Assembly: GCA_963795805.1 (NCBI GenBank)
Contig: CAWCIV010000004.1
Location: forward strand, 620,001 to 684,000
DNA: 64,000 nt
Direction of reading: 5' to 3'
Source: JALYYC01 sp963795805
Lineage (GTDB): Bacteria; Chloroflexota; Dormibacteria; CF-121
This document shows, piece by piece, positions 62,248 through 64,000 of the stretch. The position numbers were made by a program, and so were the translations under genes. Numbering within the stretch: the stretch's first letter is position 1; each line of letters begins with the position of its first letter. Below the pieces are notes generated by a model that made no database searches, was not told the DNA's origin, and saw nothing but the letters and a program-made list of their open reading frames with translations.

Positions 62248-63507
62248 TTATGGAGTGGGACTGACGGCCGGCTGAGACGTAAAGTTGCCGAGCGTGACCT
62301 GCACCTGGATGTGCTGGCCGCCGCGCGTCACGCTCAGGGTCACCTTGTCGCCGACATTCTTGGTGTCCAGGTACTGGGTCAGCGATTCGATCGTGGGTGT
62401 CGCGTGCCCGTCGATCGCCGTGATGATGTCGTCATTGGTCGAGGGCGTTCCGTCCGCTCGGAGCCCGGCCTTACTGGCGGGCGCCCCGGGAACGACGCTG
62501 ATCACCAGCACCCCGGACTGCTCGCTCAAGCCGAGCTGGTTCGCCGTGGCGGCGGTGACCGTCTGACCGCTGATGCCAAGCCAGGGATGCTGGATCGCGG
62601 TGCCGGCTTCGAGCTGGGGCAGGAGTTTCTGGGCGCGGTTGATCGGGATGGCGAAGCCGATCCCGACATTGCCCTCGACCGGGCTCTGGATCGAGTCGTT
62701 GATGCCGATCAGGCGACCCTTGCCGTCCAGGAGGGCGCCGCCCGAGTTGCCCGGGTTGATCGGGGCGTCGGTCTGGATCATGCCGCTGAGTGCGCGATGG
62801 TTGGGGGCCTCCGTACTGCGGTTGAGACCGGAGATGATGCCCGCGGTGAAGGAGTTGGCCAGGCCGAAGGGCGTGCCGATCGCGAGCGCGGGCTCCCCGA
62901 CCTGGAGCGTGTCGGAGTTTCCGACGGTCAGTGGGTGAAGCTTGTCGGCTGAAACGGATACTTTCACAACTGCCAGGTCGTCGCTCTGGCTGACGCCCTT
63001 GACCGTGCCGACCGCTGTGCTTCCATCATTGAAGGTGACCTGGATCTGGGTCGCGTTGGCGACCACGTGGGCGTTGGTCAGGATGTCACCGGCCTTGTCC
63101 ACGACGAGGCCGGAGCCTTCTGCCTGCCCGAATGAGCTTGCGCGGGTGCCGATCTGGGTCGAGATCGTGACGACGCCAGGCGCGACCGCCTGGTAGATCG
63201 CCGCATACGAGCCGGCCGCAGGGGCGGGGGCGGCAGCCGCGCTCGCCGCGGCGAAGGTGGTGGGCGTTAGTGGCGCGGAGCTGGCGTGGCGCGAGGCGAG
63301 CGTGGCCCCGATCGCCCCTCCGCCAATGCTGCCGATGACCAGCCCGGCGGCAAGCATGGCCGTTGCCATGCTGCGCGCCGGACGGTGGGGAAAGGAGGGA
63401 GCTGCCGAAGCGGATGGCGTTGGAGGCGGGACCGCGACCGGCTCGTGAAAAGCCGGCGTCGGCACGACCTCGGGCGCCAGCGGGTCCGGAATCATGTCTT
63501 CAGTCAT
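62248..63507 (-). CDS. HtrA/DegP-type S1C serine protease with PDZ domain
   Basis: 419 residues. A proline-rich cytoplasmic N-tail and one membrane helix (MATAMLAAGLVIGSIGGGAIG) are followed by the protease domain with the triad ILTNAHVVANA (His), SDDLAVVKV (Asp) and INPGNSGGALLD (Ser). A C-terminal PDZ domain follows (WLGISGQTVTAA, SKAGLRADGTPSTNDDIITAIDG). Extracytoplasmic quality control protease. ATG 63507 is preferred to the TTG at 63522. It lies downstream of the kinase gene at the right edge. Confidence 0.93.
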   Translation of the reverse strand: MTEDMIPDPLAPEVVPTPAFHEPVAVPPPTPSASAAPSFPHRPARSMATAMLAAGLVIGSIGGGAIGATLASRHASSAPLTPTTFAAASAAAAPAPAAGSYAAIYQAVAPGVVTISTQIGTRASSFGQAEGSGLVVDKAGDILTNAHVVANATQIQVTFNDGSTAVGTVKGVSQSDDLAVVKVSVSADKLHPLTVGNSDTLQVGEPALAIGTPFGLANSFTAGIISGLNRSTEAPNHRALSGMIQTDAPINPGNSGGALLDGKGRLIGINDSIQSPVEGNVGIGFAIPINRAQKLLPQLEAGTAIQHPWLGISGQTVTAATANQLGLSEQSGVLVISVVPGAPASKAGLRADGTPSTNDDIITAIDGHATPTIESLTQYLDTKNVGDKVTLSVTRGGQHIQVQVTLGNFTSQPAVSPTP

Positions 63508-63542
63508 GTTGGCGTCTCGCAATGAGTGACGTATGAAAGCCT

Positions 63543-63559
63543 ACTAAGAGTTCACTAAG
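63543..63559 (-). promoter_or_regulatory. 11-bp-period direct repeat before htrA
   Basis: On the minus strand CTTAGT, five bases (GAACT), CTTAGT: two exact copies 11 bp apart, overlapping the stop codon of the upstream kinase gene. A CATACG element about 9-14 bp after the second copy may be the -10. The form is CTTAGT rather than the CTTAAC of the Pho boxes, so it may be bound by a related but different regulator. Confidence 0.6.
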
Positions 63560-64000
63560 ACTTTCGTGGCAGGGAGTTGCACCGTAAAGATCGCACCACC
63601 CTCCGGGTTGTTGCCCGCAAAAACCCGGCCCCCGTGCTCCTCCGCGATCCAGCGGGCGATGGCCAGGCCCAGACCGGTCCCTTCACCGGAGCGGGCGGAG
63701 TCGGCCTGGTAGAACCGCTCGAAAATTCGCTCGAGATCCTCGCGCGGGATGCCCGGGCCGTCATCCGCCACCGCGAGTTCCGCCGTCATCCCGATGGTTC
63801 CCAGCCGCATGCGGATGCGGCCGCCCTCGGGCGTGTGCTTCATCGCGTTGTCCACCAGGATCCACAGCAGTTGTTTGAGCGCGTCGGCATTGCCCTGAAC
63901 CATCGTCGGCACTCCGTCTTGCAGGTCGACCCGGCGCGATGGTTGCAGCGTCTGCGCCTGGCGCGAGACGTCCTGGATGATCGGCTCGAGGTCCACGGCG
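63544..64000 (-). CDS. sensor histidine kinase, C-terminal part (5' end beyond the right edge)
   Basis: Only the HATPase_c half is in the window: QLLWILVDNAMKHTPEGG (N box), VADDGPGIPREDLERIFERFYQAD (G1 and F boxes) and GEGTGLGLAIARWIAEEHGG (G2), ending KVLVNS. It is a class I histidine kinase. The upstream dimerisation and sensor parts and a likely OmpR-type partner lie outside. Its gene is immediately upstream of htrA on the same strand, so it may control the htrA and MacAB-like genes. Confidence 0.9.
   Translation of the reverse strand, partial: AVDLEPIIQDVSRQAQTLQPSRRVDLQDGVPTMVQGNADALKQLLWILVDNAMKHTPEGGRIRMRLGTIGMTAELAVADDGPGIPREDLERIFERFYQADSARSGEGTGLGLAIARWIAEEHGGRVFAGNNPEGGAIFTVQLPATKVLVNS

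Overview
The window is a high-GC, gene-dense bacterial chromosome segment. It has many GTG and TTG starts, tight translational coupling (ATGA, GTGA and TGATG overlaps) and very short intergenic gaps. Paired type I glutamine synthetases, PMT- and PIG-V-type lipid-linked mannosyltransferases, GH57 glycogen-type enzymes, a fused mannose-1-phosphate guanylyltransferase/phosphomannomutase and a cytoplasmic PhoR-like kinase suggest a Terrabacteria lineage near Chloroflexota/Dormibacterota or Actinobacteriota. The exact taxon cannot be fixed from the sequence alone. I see no phage, insertion sequence, CRISPR array or rRNA.

Layout. 0-3 kb: two glutamine synthetases on the minus strand. 3-10 kb: an ABC-F ATPase, MgtC-like and small membrane proteins, and two coupled crotonase-fold enzymes. 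10.3-13.2 kb: a coupled operon of an Rrf2-type regulator, two ThiF/MoeB-like E1 enzymes and methylthioadenosine phosphorylase. 13.3-18.9 kb: a glycan operon (SDR epimerase, small membrane protein, PMT-family mannosyltransferase, large polytopic membrane protein, YvlD-like protein). 19-31 kb: a mixed block with a GH140-like hydrolase, a two-domain VOC protein, an ABC exporter, a PIG-V-like transferase, an inositol-monophosphatase-like enzyme, glycosyltransferases and a GH57 enzyme. 31-35 kb: a giant GH57-glycogen synthase fusion. 35-41 kb: a complete peptide ABC importer (oppABCDF). 40.8-43.4 kb: the ManC/PMM fusion, followed by tRNA-Gly(CCC).

43.5-58 kb is a phosphate island: polyphosphate kinase, a CYTH-CHAD protein, a Nudix hydrolase and SixA-like phosphatase pair (a split MutT1-like arrangement), a PiT transporter with its DUF47 partner, a secreted phospholipase C/phosphatase-type enzyme, then phoR-pstS-pstC-pstA-pstB-phoU-phoB. 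Repeats of CTTAAC/CTTAAT spaced 11 bp apart lie before ppk and pstS, with a 22-bp-spaced variant before the phospholipase gene. They look like the binding sites of the PhoB-type regulator encoded here. 58-64 kb carries a MacAB-like exporter, an HtrA-type protease and a truncated histidine kinase. Related 11-bp CTTAGY repeats precede the exporter and protease genes.

The most unusual property is that 13 otherwise well-conserved genes are each broken by one or more frame changes, 18 events in all. Every event needs exactly one base to be skipped (+1), never the reverse. Nine clearly, and a tenth plausibly, fall directly after an in-frame GGG glycine codon, and the window also encodes tRNA-Gly with anticodon CCC. 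Insertion errors in the assembly are the conservative explanation. The single direction and the codon-phase bias justify a direct test for +1 decoding at GGG-N.
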